The position numbers and the translations under genes were made by a program. The notes under the pieces are model-generated. The model was given only the letters and a program-made list of their open reading frames with translations, did no database searches and had not been told where the DNA came from. From assembly GCF_036192275.1 (NCBI RefSeq), contig NZ_CP108088.1, positions 7,736,001 to 7,800,000 on the forward strand: a stretch of 64,000 nt of DNA, in the 5' to 3' direction. Numbering within the stretch: the stretch's first letter is position 1; each line of letters opens with the position of its first letter. Shown here piece by piece: positions 44,857 through 52,694 of this stretch. This DNA is from Streptomyces sp. NBC_00250 (lineage in GTDB: Bacteria; Actinomycetota; Actinomycetes; Streptomycetales; Streptomycetaceae).

Positions 44857-45252
44857 TCAGGTCCGGTCGATGTGCACGCTCGTCGACTTCACGCGCGCGG
44901 TGGCCTGCATGCCGACCTCCAGCCCCAGCTCCTCGACCGCTTCGCGGGTGAGGAGCGACACGAGCCGGTGCGGGCCCGCCTGGATCTCCACCTGCGCGGC
45001 GATGTCGCCGAGCTTGACCGCCGTGACGATGCCCGGGAACGCGTTGCGCGCCGAGGTGTACGGCATGTCGTCGTCCGCCTGGGCGCTCTGGCCGACCTCG
45101 ACGGAGAAGGCGGCCAGGTCACGGCCGTCGATGAGGCGCCGGCCGTTCTCGTCGCGATGGGTGGCGAACCGGCCGCCGTCGGCCCAGCGGCGTGCGGTGT
45201 CGGGACTCACTCCCAGCAGGCGCGCGGCCTGCCCGATGGTGTAGGACTGCAT
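44857..45252 (-). CDS. HTH-TOBE (MOP) molybdate-type regulator, paralogue A
   Basis: The 131-residue protein joins an N-terminal MerR/excisionase-like helix-turn-helix (YTIGQAARLLGVSPDTARRWAD) to a single C-terminal MOP/TOBE domain (RNAFPGIVTAVKLGDIAAQVEIQAG ... TARVKSTSVHIDRT). MOP domains bind molybdate or tungstate. It is nearly the same as the protein at 56785-57180 (about 85 percent identical by eye, last 40 residues identical), although it is 7 kb from the molybdate genes. The ATG is 7 nt after a TAATGT box and lacks a Shine-Dalgarno, so a leaderless mRNA is likely. Confidence 0.88.
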   Translation of the reverse strand: MQSYTIGQAARLLGVSPDTARRWADGGRFATHRDENGRRLIDGRDLAAFSVEVGQSAQADDDMPYTSARNAFPGIVTAVKLGDIAAQVEIQAGPHRLVSLLTREAVEELGLEVGMQATARVKSTSVHIDRT

Positions 45253-45259
45253 GTGCGAC

Positions 45260-45265
45260 ACATTA
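45260..45265 (-). promoter_or_regulatory. -10 element TAATGT of leaderless HTH-TOBE gene A
   Basis: Read on the minus strand, TAATGT ends 7 nt before the ATG. The same arrangement precedes the two other paralogues. Confidence 0.6.
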
Positions 45266-45283
45266 GGCCGTGCGGGCAAGTCC

Positions 45284-45763
45284 TCAGGCGGAACCCGACC
45301 GTCGTCCGACCGCCTCGACCAGCGGCAACAGCCGGTGCGCCACCCGCTCCCGCAGGGCGATCTCGGTGCGCGTACGGACCACCCCCGGCAGCTGGATGAG
45401 CCGCTGGATGACGTCCTCCAGGTGCCCGGCGTCGCGGGCGACCACCCGGGTGAGCAGATCGCCGCCGCCGGTGATCGAGAAGGCCTCCACGATCTCCGGC
45501 ACCGCGGCGAGCGCGTCGCCGACCTCGTCCAGATGCCCCTGGGTCACCTCGACGTGGACGAAGGCGAGCACCGGGTGCCCCAGGGCGGCGGGGGAGAGGA
45601 CGGGACCGGTCGCGGTGATCACCCCGTCGCGCTCCAGGCGGTCGATCCTGGCCTGCACGGTGCCCCGTGCCACCCCCAGGATCCGCGCGTACTCCCGCAC
45701 GCTCGTCCGCGGCTGCTCGATGAGCAGCCGCAGGATCCGGGTGTCGAGCTCGTCCACGGCCAT
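45284..45763 (-). CDS. Lrp/AsnC-family transcriptional regulator
   Basis: The 159-residue regulator has the Lrp helix-turn-helix (DELDTRILRLLIEQPRTSVREYARILGVARGTVQARIDRLE) and the RAM ligand-binding domain (VLAFVHVEVTQGHLDEVGDALAAVPEIVEAF, then TGGGDLLTRVVARD). These sense amino acids. It is divergent from the FAD-Rieske oxidoreductase gene, which it may regulate together with itself. Confidence 0.93.
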   Translation of the reverse strand: MAVDELDTRILRLLIEQPRTSVREYARILGVARGTVQARIDRLERDGVITATGPVLSPAALGHPVLAFVHVEVTQGHLDEVGDALAAVPEIVEAFSITGGGDLLTRVVARDAGHLEDVIQRLIQLPGVVRTRTEIALRERVAHRLLPLVEAVGRRSGSA

Positions 45764-45903
45764 GGTCCGCGGGCCTCCTTCGGTCCTTCGGTACTTCTTC
45801 CGGCGTCAGTGTCCGTCACGCGACCCCGGCAGCCCGAACGCTCCGCCGCCGGGTCCCCCGCCGGGTCGCCCGAGTGCGTCGGGCCGCAGCGGGTAGCCGC
45901 CCA

Positions 45904-45963
45904 GCAGAGGAGCGATCAGAAGAGGAGCGACCAGCAGAGGAGCAATCAGAAGGGGAGCGATCA
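45904..45963 (+). repeat. Four 15-bp tandem repeats, each a Shine-Dalgarno, before the FAD-Rieske gene
   Basis: Units GCAGAGGAGCGATCA, GAAGAGGAGCGACCA, GCAGAGGAGCAATCA and GAAGGGGAGCGATCA follow without gaps. Each contains GAGGAG or GGGGAG. The last A of the fourth unit is the first base of the ATG, so only that unit is correctly placed as a ribosome binding site. Confidence 0.85.
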
Positions 45964-47369
45964 TGCGACGTGGATCCGGGAACTCCTACTGGACGGCGTC
46001 GGCGCCGCCCGGCGCCGCGCACCCGGCCCTCGACGGTGATCTTGCCGCCGACGTCGTCGTGGTGGGGGCCGGAATCGCCGGACTGTGCACGGCCCGCGAG
46101 CTGGTGCGCGCGGGTGCCGACGTGGTCCTGCTGGAGGCCGACCGGATCGCGGCCGGGGTGACCGGGCACACCACCGGCAAGCTGACGTCCCTGCACGGCC
46201 TCCACTACGCCCGCCTGCGCCGCCGCCAGGGCGCGGCGGCCGCGGCCCTGTACGCCGACGCCCAGGAGGAAGCCCTGCGCCAGGTGGCGCGGGTCTCCGC
46301 GGAACTGGACGTCGACGTCGAGATCGAACACCGGCCGGCGTTCACGTACACCGTCGACGAGGGGACCGTGGCGGAGATCCGCGAGGAGGCGGATGCCGCC
46401 GCGGAGGCGGGCCTGCGGGCGACCACCGTGACGGAGACCGGCCTCCCGTACCCGGTCGCGGCCGCCGTCCGGGTCGAGGACCAGCTGCAGTTCCATCCAC
46501 GACGCTTCCTGCTCGCGCTGGCGGACGACTTCGTCGCGCACGGCGGCCGTGTCCACGAGGGCACCCGCGTCACCCAGCTCCACGAGGGCGCCGAATGCCG
46601 TCTCACGGTGGAGGGCGGCGGAACGGTCCATGCCCGGGACGTCGTCCTCGCCACCCACTTCCCGCTCCGCTGCCACAGCAGCCTGCTGGTGCGGCTCTCG
46701 GTGCGGCGCGAACTCGTCGTCGCCGCGTCCGTGGCGGAGCGCCACGCCCCGTACGGCATGTATCTGACGTTCGACGAAGGCACCCGGTCCGTGCGCACCG
46801 CCCCGCTGGGCGAGGGGCGACGGCTCCTGATCGTCGCGGGCGAGGTGTTCGAGCCGGGGAGCGGGGGCGTGAACGAGCGGTACGACCGTCTGGAGGCCTG
46901 GGCGCACGGGCACCTGCCGGGCTTCGCCGAGGCACCGGAGGTTCACCGATGGGCGGCCCAGGACGTCCACACGCCCGACGGGCTGCCCTGCATCGGCCAC
47001 GAACACCCCGACACCCAGCACGTCCACCTCGCCACCGGCTTCGGCGGATGGGGTCTCAGCAACGGCGTCGCCGCCGGCCCGCTGCTGGCCGCGCACGTGA
47101 CCGGCGCGCCGCGCCCGGCCTGGACGGAACTCGTCGACCCGCGCCGCCTGCTGCCGGTACGCGAGGTGCCCGGGGTCGTACGGCAGCAGGCCACGGTGGC
47201 GCGCCACTACGCGGCGGGCCTGCGGACCGTCCGGCGCTGCACCCACATGGGCTGCGAGCTGGGCTTCGACGAGGCCGAGCAGACATGGGAATGCCCCTGC
47301 CACGGCTCCCGCTTCGCAGCCGACGGCAGTGTCCTCCAGGGCCCGGCCACCCGGCCCCTGGAGAGTTGA
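45963..47369 (+). CDS. FAD-dependent oxidoreductase with C-terminal Rieske 2Fe-2S domain
   Basis: The 468-residue protein has a DAO-type FAD domain (VVVVGAGIAGLCTARELVRAG, LLEADRIAAGVTGHTTGKLT, closing HLATGFGGWGLSNGVAAGPL) and a C-terminal Rieske domain with CTHMGC and CPCHGSRF. This architecture is known in actinomycetes and cyanobacteria; electrons would pass between an amine-type substrate, FAD and the iron-sulphur centre. The protein ends soon after the second Rieske motif (GPATRPLES), slightly short but complete. Its start follows the tandem Shine-Dalgarno array. Lrp is divergent. Confidence 0.9.
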   Translation: MRRGSGNSYWTASAPPGAAHPALDGDLAADVVVVGAGIAGLCTARELVRAGADVVLLEADRIAAGVTGHTTGKLTSLHGLHYARLRRRQGAAAAALYADAQEEALRQVARVSAELDVDVEIEHRPAFTYTVDEGTVAEIREEADAAAEAGLRATTVTETGLPYPVAAAVRVEDQLQFHPRRFLLALADDFVAHGGRVHEGTRVTQLHEGAECRLTVEGGGTVHARDVVLATHFPLRCHSSLLVRLSVRRELVVAASVAERHAPYGMYLTFDEGTRSVRTAPLGEGRRLLIVAGEVFEPGSGGVNERYDRLEAWAHGHLPGFAEAPEVHRWAAQDVHTPDGLPCIGHEHPDTQHVHLATGFGGWGLSNGVAAGPLLAAHVTGAPRPAWTELVDPRRLLPVREVPGVVRQQATVARHYAAGLRTVRRCTHMGCELGFDEAEQTWECPCHGSRFAADGSVLQGPATRPLES

Positions 47370-47550
47370 AGGCCGACCGTGACCGTAGAGGAGGGCCCCG
47401 CCACCGACCTGACGATCCGGCACGGCCGCGGCAGCCGTTCCGGCCCGTCGGGCAGCCGCCCCGACCCGAGCGGGTGATCGGACCGGGCATCCGGCGGAGA
47501 CGGCGAGCGGGAGCGTGCCGGCGGGGGGCGGGCGGCGCAGAGTGGGCGGC

Positions 47551-48435
47551 GTGGATGTCGAGGAAGTCGCCGAGGAGCTGTACGGGCTGAGGCCGGCCGA
47601 GTTCGTCTCCCGGCGGGACGCGTACGTCGCCCGGGCGCGCGAGGCGAAGGACGCGAAGGCGGCGAAGGCGATCGCCGCGCTGCGGCGCCCTTCGCTCGCC
47701 GCGTGGGCGGCGAACCTGCTGGCCCGTCGGCGAGAGGAGGAGGCACAGCAGTTCCTGCTCCTCGGGGAGGCGCTGCGGGAGGCCCACCGGACGCTGGACG
47801 CCGAGCGGCTGCGGACGGCGAGCAGACAGCGGCAGCAGTTGATCGCCGCTCTCGCCCGTACGGCCGCGGCCCTGGCCGGAGAGGCCGGGCAGCCCCTGAG
47901 CGACACGGTGCTGCACGAGATCGAGCAGACCCTCCACGGCGTTCTCGCCGACGAGGAGATCGCCGGGCAGTGGTCGCAGGGCCGGCTCGTGAAGGTGCCC
48001 GAAGCCGCGGTCGGATTCGCGGAGGTGGCTCCGGAGGCGACGCCCCCGCGCCGGACCGCGCCCCCTCCCCCCGAGCCGCCGGCGCCGAAGCAGAAGCCCG
48101 GCCGCGGCGAGAGCGACGCGCGACGGCTACGTGACCTCGAACGCGCGCGTACGGCGGCCGAGCAGGCCGAAGCCGAAGTCGTCCGGCGGGAGCGGGAGCT
48201 CGCCGAGGCGCGGGAGGCGCGGCGGGCCGCAGGGGAGACGGCCGGTGAAGCGGCCGACCGGGTCCGCACCCTGCAGACGGACCTGCGGGAGGCCCGGCAG
48301 GCCGAACGGGAGACCGCGGCTGCCGCCACGACGGCCGGCAAGGCGGCGACGACCGCGGAGCGCTCCCTACGGGAAGCCCGCCGAGCCGCCGAACAGGCCG
48401 CCGTCGCCGTACAGCGCCTGGAGCGGCACGGGTGA
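47551..48435 (+). CDS. Coiled-coil protein of unknown function
   Basis: The 294-residue product begins VDVEEVAEELYGLRPAEFVSRRDAYVARAREAKD and has a Lys/Ala-rich helix, then a Pro-rich linker (about 185-205) and a long C-terminal heptad region rich in Ala/Arg/Glu. The N-terminal part (helix, RRPSLAAWAANLLARR) recurs in actinomycete proteins without a known role. The start is uncertain: GTG at 47551 or 47542, neither with a strong Shine-Dalgarno. The 181 bp before it show no supported gene. Confidence 0.7.
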   Translation: MDVEEVAEELYGLRPAEFVSRRDAYVARAREAKDAKAAKAIAALRRPSLAAWAANLLARRREEEAQQFLLLGEALREAHRTLDAERLRTASRQRQQLIAALARTAAALAGEAGQPLSDTVLHEIEQTLHGVLADEEIAGQWSQGRLVKVPEAAVGFAEVAPEATPPRRTAPPPPEPPAPKQKPGRGESDARRLRDLERARTAAEQAEAEVVRRERELAEAREARRAAGETAGEAADRVRTLQTDLREARQAERETAAAATTAGKAATTAERSLREARRAAEQAAVAVQRLERHG

Positions 48436-48443
48436 CCGCAGGG

Positions 48444-48902
48444 CTACCGCAGCGATACGGTCCAGGACCCGGTGGCCGCCGGCGCCGGTACGGTCCGCTC
48501 GCTGCGACGGTCGCTCTGGTGGGACTGAGCCACGGCGGTACCCAGGCCGACCCCTGCCGTGGCGATGACCTCGTCCAGGACGTCGCGGGAGCGGACCAGA
48601 TCAGTGATCATTCGATTGATGCGGTCTCGTTCCGCGGCGAGTTCGTCGACCAGCTGTGGTGTCGCGGTCTCGCTCGGGGCGCCGTCCGTGTCGCGCATGC
48701 AGGGGAGCAGCTGCGCGATCTTCTTGCTGTTCAGCCCCGCCGCGTAGAGCGCCTGGACGCGGATGACCCGGTCGACCGCCCACTCGCCGTACTGCCGTTG
48801 GCCACCCGGGGTACGCTCGGCCCTCAGCAGCCCCTGCGTCTCGTAGTAGCGCAGCGAGCGCTCGCTCACCCCACTGCGGCGGGCCAGTTCACCGATTCGC
48901 AC
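48444..48902 (-). CDS. MerR-family transcriptional regulator
   Basis: The 152-residue protein has the MerR DNA-binding domain (MRIGELARRSGVSERSLRYYETQGLLRAERTPGG, YGEWAVDRV) and a dimer helix containing a single Cys (LLPCMRDTDG). The tail is Ser/Thr/Pro-rich. Start is GTG at 48900-48902. It is divergent from the old-yellow-enzyme gene, whose promoter it spans. It ends 8 bp from the convergent coiled-coil gene. Confidence 0.92.
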   Translation of the reverse strand: MRIGELARRSGVSERSLRYYETQGLLRAERTPGGQRQYGEWAVDRVIRVQALYAAGLNSKKIAQLLPCMRDTDGAPSETATPQLVDELAAERDRINRMITDLVRSRDVLDEVIATAGVGLGTAVAQSHQSDRRSERTVPAPAATGSWTVSLR

Positions 48903-48929
48903 GTTCCACCTCGCATGCCGACTCAGGAC

Positions 48930-48961
48930 TTGAACCTGACACTGATGTCAACTTCTACCGT
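48930..48961 (+). promoter_or_regulatory. MerR-type promoter with internal dyad, leaderless OYE transcript
   Basis: TTGAAC (48930-48935) and TACCGT (48956-48961) are 20 bp apart, and the dyad TGACA-CTGA-TGTCA (48937-48950) fills the spacer, as expected for a MerR-family activator. The OYE start codon lies 6 nt after the -10 box, so translation is probably leaderless. Confidence 0.7.
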
Positions 48962-48967
48962 ATCGGC

Positions 48968-50077
48968 ATGACGAACTCCCCAGTGATCTCCCGCCTGTTC
49001 GAGCCCACCCGTCTCGGCGCCCTGCACCTGCCCAATCGCCTGGTGATGGCACCGATGACCCGCAACCGTGCCGCGGCCGACGGCGTTCCGGAGCCGATCA
49101 TGGCCACCTACTACGCGCAGCGCGCTTCGGCGGGGCTGATCATCGCCGAAGCCTCCACCCCGAACGCGGTGGGCCTGACCTATCCGCACATTCCCGCCAT
49201 CTACAACGAGGCGCACGTGGCGGGATGGCGGCGCGTCACCGACGAGGTGCGCGCCGCGGGCGGCCGGATGTTCCTGCAGTTGCAGCACGGCGGCCGGATC
49301 GGTCACCCCGACAACAGCGGCCTGACGCCGGTCGCGCCCTCGCCCGTGCCGCTCCCGGACACGATCCACACTCCGAGCGGACACCAGGACGCCGTGGTGC
49401 CCCGTGAGTTGAGCGTCGAGGAGATCCGCTCCACGGTGGCCGACTTCGCCTCCGCCGCCCGCAACGCCGTCGACGCGGGATTCGCCGGAGTGGAGGTGCA
49501 CGCCGCCAACGGCTACCTCCTCCACCAGTTCATGGCGGGAAACACCAACCACCGCACCGACGCCTACGGCGGCTCGGTGGCCGGCCGCATCCGTTTCGTG
49601 GTCGAGGTGGTCCAGGCCGTCGCCGACGCGATCGGTCCCGAGCGGGTCGGCCTGCGCATCGCCCCCGGACTCACGGTCAACGGCATCGACGAGGGCGACA
49701 CCGACGAGATCTACCCCGCGCTGGTCGACGCCCTGGCGGACGCCGGTCTCGCCTATCTGCACGTCGTCTTCGCCGACCCGGACCAGCCTCTCTTCCAGCA
49801 CATCCGAAAGTCCTGGCCGGGCACGCTGATCGCCAATCCGGTGCTGGGCTGGGGAGGTCCGCTGCCCGCCGACGGCGGCAGGCACGCGGGCGAGCGGCTG
49901 CTGGCCGCCGGAGCCGACCTGATAGCGCTCGGCCGGTCGTTCCTCGCCAACCCCGACCTCGTCGAACGGCTGCGCGTCGACGCGCCGCTCAATCCGGTCC
50001 GGGACCACGGCCTCATGTACACGGGCGGCGAAGCCGGATACACCGACTATCCGGTGCTGGCCGGGGCTCACCACTGA
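48968..50077 (+). CDS. Old yellow enzyme family alkene reductase
   Basis: The 369-residue FMN protein has the OYE landmarks: LPNRLVMAPMTRNRA, the FLQLQHGGRIGHP strand, VEVHAANGYLLHQFM with HxAN-type ligand residues, TDAYGGSVAGRIRFVVEVV and the FMN-phosphate loop LIALGRSFLANPDLV. Such enzymes reduce activated C=C bonds of electrophiles with NAD(P)H. It is probably induced by the divergent MerR protein in response to electrophilic stress. Confidence 0.95.
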   Translation: MTNSPVISRLFEPTRLGALHLPNRLVMAPMTRNRAAADGVPEPIMATYYAQRASAGLIIAEASTPNAVGLTYPHIPAIYNEAHVAGWRRVTDEVRAAGGRMFLQLQHGGRIGHPDNSGLTPVAPSPVPLPDTIHTPSGHQDAVVPRELSVEEIRSTVADFASAARNAVDAGFAGVEVHAANGYLLHQFMAGNTNHRTDAYGGSVAGRIRFVVEVVQAVADAIGPERVGLRIAPGLTVNGIDEGDTDEIYPALVDALADAGLAYLHVVFADPDQPLFQHIRKSWPGTLIANPVLGWGGPLPADGGRHAGERLLAAGADLIALGRSFLANPDLVERLRVDAPLNPVRDHGLMYTGGEAGYTDYPVLAGAHH

Positions 50078-50097
50078 GTGCGGAGAAGCTCGCCCGG

Positions 50098-50874
50098 TCA
50101 GGGAGTGGACCGCACGATGACGAGCGAGCCCTCGTACGCCGGCTGGACGCGGAGGGCACCGAAACGCTCGTCCCACGTCCCGGAGGCCAGATCGTGGCGC
50201 AGTGTGCGGTCGAAGCGCTCGCGGACGCCGTCGTCGACGAAGCTCCAGGCGGAGCAGGCCTGGCGGGCGGCCGGGTCGAGGAGCATCTCGGGGCGTCCGT
50301 AGTACGCCTCGTTGAAGCCGTCGGTGCAGTCGAGCGGGATCGGTACGGCTTCGACGGTGCCCGTTCCGCCCAGGGCGGCCGCGATCTCGTCGACGGGAGG
50401 GTAGCGGCGGGCCTCCGTGTCGAGGACCCCGGGCGCGTACTCGTACAGCCAGAAGTCCCGTACCGACGCGGGGTCGCAGGTGAGGACGACGACGGGGCCG
50501 CGGGTCACCCGGCGCATCTCCCGGAGGCCGGCGGCCACGTCACTCCACTGGTGCACGCTGAACAGCGTCATCGCGGCGTCGAACTCGCCGTCGGCGAACG
50601 GCAGATCCTCGGCGACGGCGTCGACGGCCCGGGTGAGACGAGGCGGCCGCCGGGCCCGCATCGACGCGGACGGTTCGACGGCCGTCACCGCGTCGGCGAC
50701 GTTCTCGTACGATCCGGACCCCGCTCCGACGTTGAGCACGGTGCGGGCTCCACCCAGGGACTCCGCGACGAACTGGGCGATGCGCTCGTCCGGCCTGCGG
50801 TAGGCCGAGTAGCCGGATCCGATCGTGCCGTAGTCGACATCACCGGCGCTGCCGTCGCGCGTACGTGCCTTCAT
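50098..50874 (-). CDS. Class I SAM-dependent methyltransferase
   Basis: The 258-residue protein has the SAM-binding motif TVLNVGAGSGSYENV, a later acidic motif AVEPSASM and a Methyltransf_11 core (EDLPFADGEFDAAMTLFSVHQWSD). The substrate is unknown. It is convergent with the OYE gene (20 bp apart). Its upstream side faces the gene-poor region beginning at 50875. Confidence 0.9.
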   Translation of the reverse strand: MKARTRDGSAGDVDYGTIGSGYSAYRRPDERIAQFVAESLGGARTVLNVGAGSGSYENVADAVTAVEPSASMRARRPPRLTRAVDAVAEDLPFADGEFDAAMTLFSVHQWSDVAAGLREMRRVTRGPVVVLTCDPASVRDFWLYEYAPGVLDTEARRYPPVDEIAAALGGTGTVEAVPIPLDCTDGFNEAYYGRPEMLLDPAARQACSAWSFVDDGVRERFDRTLRHDLASGTWDERFGALRVQPAYEGSLVIVRSTP

Positions 50875-51109
50875 GTGCCAAACCTCGCCTCGTGAGCAGG
50901 AGCAGCGGAGGAGGGGAGGGGACGGGGACGTCGTGGGTCATCGCCCAGCCACTGTCACCGCACCTCCGCCAGTCGCTCGCCCAATCTTGCAGATGCTGGC
51001 CTGCCCTCACAATTACTTGGCGAATGCTTGGTCAATCGCCTAGATCACTATGCAAATGTGGTGCCGCGAATTGGAGGTACCGACAGTCGGGGACGGTCGT
51101 ACACGTCGA
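50875..51109. other. Gene-free, AT-richer intergenic stretch
   Basis: No coding frame is supported. The stretch 50985-51060 is unusually AT-rich for this window and contains GGCGA-N12-TCGCC (51019-51040). It is the outer flank of the gene graveyard that follows. Confidence 0.5.
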
Positions 51110-51330
51110 TCATCCACGGGGTACGGCCCGGGCGAGGAAGTGGCCGGCGGCGTCCTCGTACTTGCCGGGCGGCGGAAGCCGGCATGGCCGGCGTGACGTC
51201 GATGCCCATCACCCGGCCCGTCGGCCCGACCTGCGCCCGCAGCGCCGGCATGACCCGCCCGGTACCGCACCCGAGGTCCAGCGCCCGGCCCCCCGGCCGC
51301 AGTCGCATCCGGGTGACAGCCGCTTGTCGT
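51110..51330 (-). pseudogene. Methyltransferase relic
   Basis: A minus-strand frame codes for MRLRPGGRALDLGCGTGRV, a clear SAM-binding motif I, and continues to GIDVTPAMPASAARQ. It then needs a one-base shift to read YEDAAGHFLARAVPRG and a stop at 51110-51112. No start or full C-terminal half exists. The remains are about 70 residues of a class I methyltransferase of normally 200 or more. Confidence 0.65.
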
Positions 51331-51565
51331 AGGCGGCGGCCTGGCCCTCTGCCGCCAGGGCTTCGCGGAGGAGGGTGTGCTCGGCGGTGGCCGGGGACCG
51401 AGGCGTGGCGAGGACGATCAGGCCCTCGACGCCGCTCAGGTCGGTGGGCTCCGCATCGCCGTCCGGGGCGATGGATCCGATGGTCAGACCCGCTTCGGTC
51501 AGTGCCTTGCCGACGCCGACCGGAACTCCCGCCACCGTATGCCTCCCCATGACCACGACTGCCAT
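51209..51565 (-). pseudogene. Type 1 glutamine amidotransferase-like relic (N-terminal part)
   Basis: An ATG at 51563-51565 with a strong GAGGAG site 6 nt upstream opens a frame whose first 75 residues look like an amidotransferase N-terminus (GVGKALTEAGLTIGSIAPDGD, DLSGVEGLIVLATP). It then runs out of phase into the methyltransferase relic as an Arg/Gly/Cys-rich tail, ending at 51209. The catalytic Cys region is missing. Family identity is by resemblance only and moderately sure; truncation is clear. Confidence 0.45.
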
Positions 51566-52147
51566 CACGCGCTCCTCGCATTCGAGCCGGTCCAGGAGTT
51601 CTGGATGGCATGTGTTGCAAGAACGCGTCGAAGAGTTCGCATATGGCAGACCATCTACCGCGAGGGCTCCCTGCGCGCCGAACACCGCGAACGGCGCGCA
51701 GGACCCTCCTGACCGGTTGTCCCTGACGGCGAGAGCCACTCCTCCGCCCGGGCCGGTGAAACTCAGTGAATCAAGCGCCACCCGAGCGGGACGACTGGAT
51801 CCGCGCACAGAAACAGTCCGCGACGGCCGTAGTGGCTACGGTGAATCATCCGACTTCTGGAGGGTTCACGTCGGCGCACCTGGGTCTCAACTCAGGAAGA
51901 GGCGCTGCAATTGCGCCTGATGCATGAGCGGAACTGCTCATCTGCCGTGTCTGGCAGCTCTGTTCGAGAGTGCGCGGACGGCCACGCTTCAGATCTCAAG
52001 CCCCAGGTCGGGAGCTTGATCGCGCCGCCGGGCAGGCGACTTCCGGCCCTCATGGAATACGCGAGGAGATTGCGCCCGTTCGGCTGGTGAATGCCACGCG
52101 AGTCGCGTGACGCCATTTCCGTTCCGGTACGGTCGGCCATGACGCAG
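51566..52147. other. Non-coding stretch between relics and molbindin gene
   Basis: I see no supported gene. Small dyads occur: ATGAGC-N6-GCTCAT (51924-51941) and a 15-bp palindrome CACGCGA-G-TCGCGTG (52095-52109). The last 100 bp are AT-richer and probably hold the molbindin promoter. Confidence 0.45.
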
Positions 52148-52161
52148 GTCACAGAAGTGAC
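52148..52161. promoter_or_regulatory. Dyad GTCAC-AGAA-GTGAC before the molbindin gene
   Basis: The 5-bp arms are perfect and lie 37 bp before the ATG. The half-site GTGAC also occurs in the dyad before modA (56725-56758), so a shared molybdate regulator is possible. Confidence 0.45.
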
Positions 52162-52197
52162 GAATATTCCGTTTCCGGCTTTGCGAGGCGTGTTTCC

Positions 52198-52617
52198 ATG
52201 ACCCTGTCCATTCGTAACCAGCTCCCCGGCACCGTCACGTCCGTCACCGCGGGTGAGGCCATGGCCTCGGTGAAGGTGCGCCTGGCCGGCGGGCAGGACA
52301 TCACCGCCGCGATCACCGCCGACGCCGTCAAGGACCTGGGACTGGCCGAGGGTTCCGCCGTCAAGGCGCTCGTGAAGTCCACCGAGGTCGCGCTCGCGAC
52401 CGGCCCCGTGGAGGGCATCTCCATCCGCAACCAGCTCGCGGGATCCGTCACCGAGGTGGCCACCGGTGGAGCCATGGGCTCGGTGAAGGTCTCCGTCGAG
52501 GGCGGCGAGCTGACCGCCGCGATCACCAAGGACGCCGTCGAGGACCTCGGCCTGGCAGCCGGTACCTCCGTCGTCGCGCTGATCAAGTCGACCGAGATCT
52601 CCCTCGCCTCCGCCTGA
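52198..52617 (+). CDS. Molbindin, two MOP domains in tandem
   Basis: The 139-residue protein is two copies of a MOP/TOBE domain: SIRNQLPGTVTSVTAGEAMASVKVRLAGG ... ALVKSTEVALA, and SIRNQLAGSVTEVATGGAMGSVKVSVEGG ... ALIKSTEISLA. Molbindins form hexamers that store molybdate or tungstate in the cytoplasm. GCGAGGCG lies 9 nt before the ATG. The gene stands directly before a truncated moeA and near modABC, which agrees with molybdenum handling. Confidence 0.93.
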   Translation: MTLSIRNQLPGTVTSVTAGEAMASVKVRLAGGQDITAAITADAVKDLGLAEGSAVKALVKSTEVALATGPVEGISIRNQLAGSVTEVATGGAMGSVKVSVEGGELTAAITKDAVEDLGLAAGTSVVALIKSTEISLASA

Positions 52618-52658
52618 CCCGTTCCCGATCGCTCCGGATCGCTCCAGAACGCCCCTCG

Positions 52659-52694
52659 TCTCCCGCGTCATGCGTGATCTCCCGCGTCATGCGG
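52659..52694 (+). repeat. Direct repeat at the truncated 5' end of moeA
   Basis: Two copies of a ctcccgcgtcatgcg segment, about 19 bp apart, lie between the molbindin stop and the first recognisable moeA codon. Repeats at such a junction fit a deletion or insertion breakpoint. Confidence 0.55.

Noticed and set aside
47379..47477. A 32-codon frame between the FAD-Rieske and coiled-coil genes
   Set aside because: No good ribosome binding site and no similarity pattern; length is within chance.
51921..52016. A 31-codon plus-strand frame beginning near 51924
   Set aside because: No ribosome binding site; the ATG lies within a small dyad; no protein-like features.
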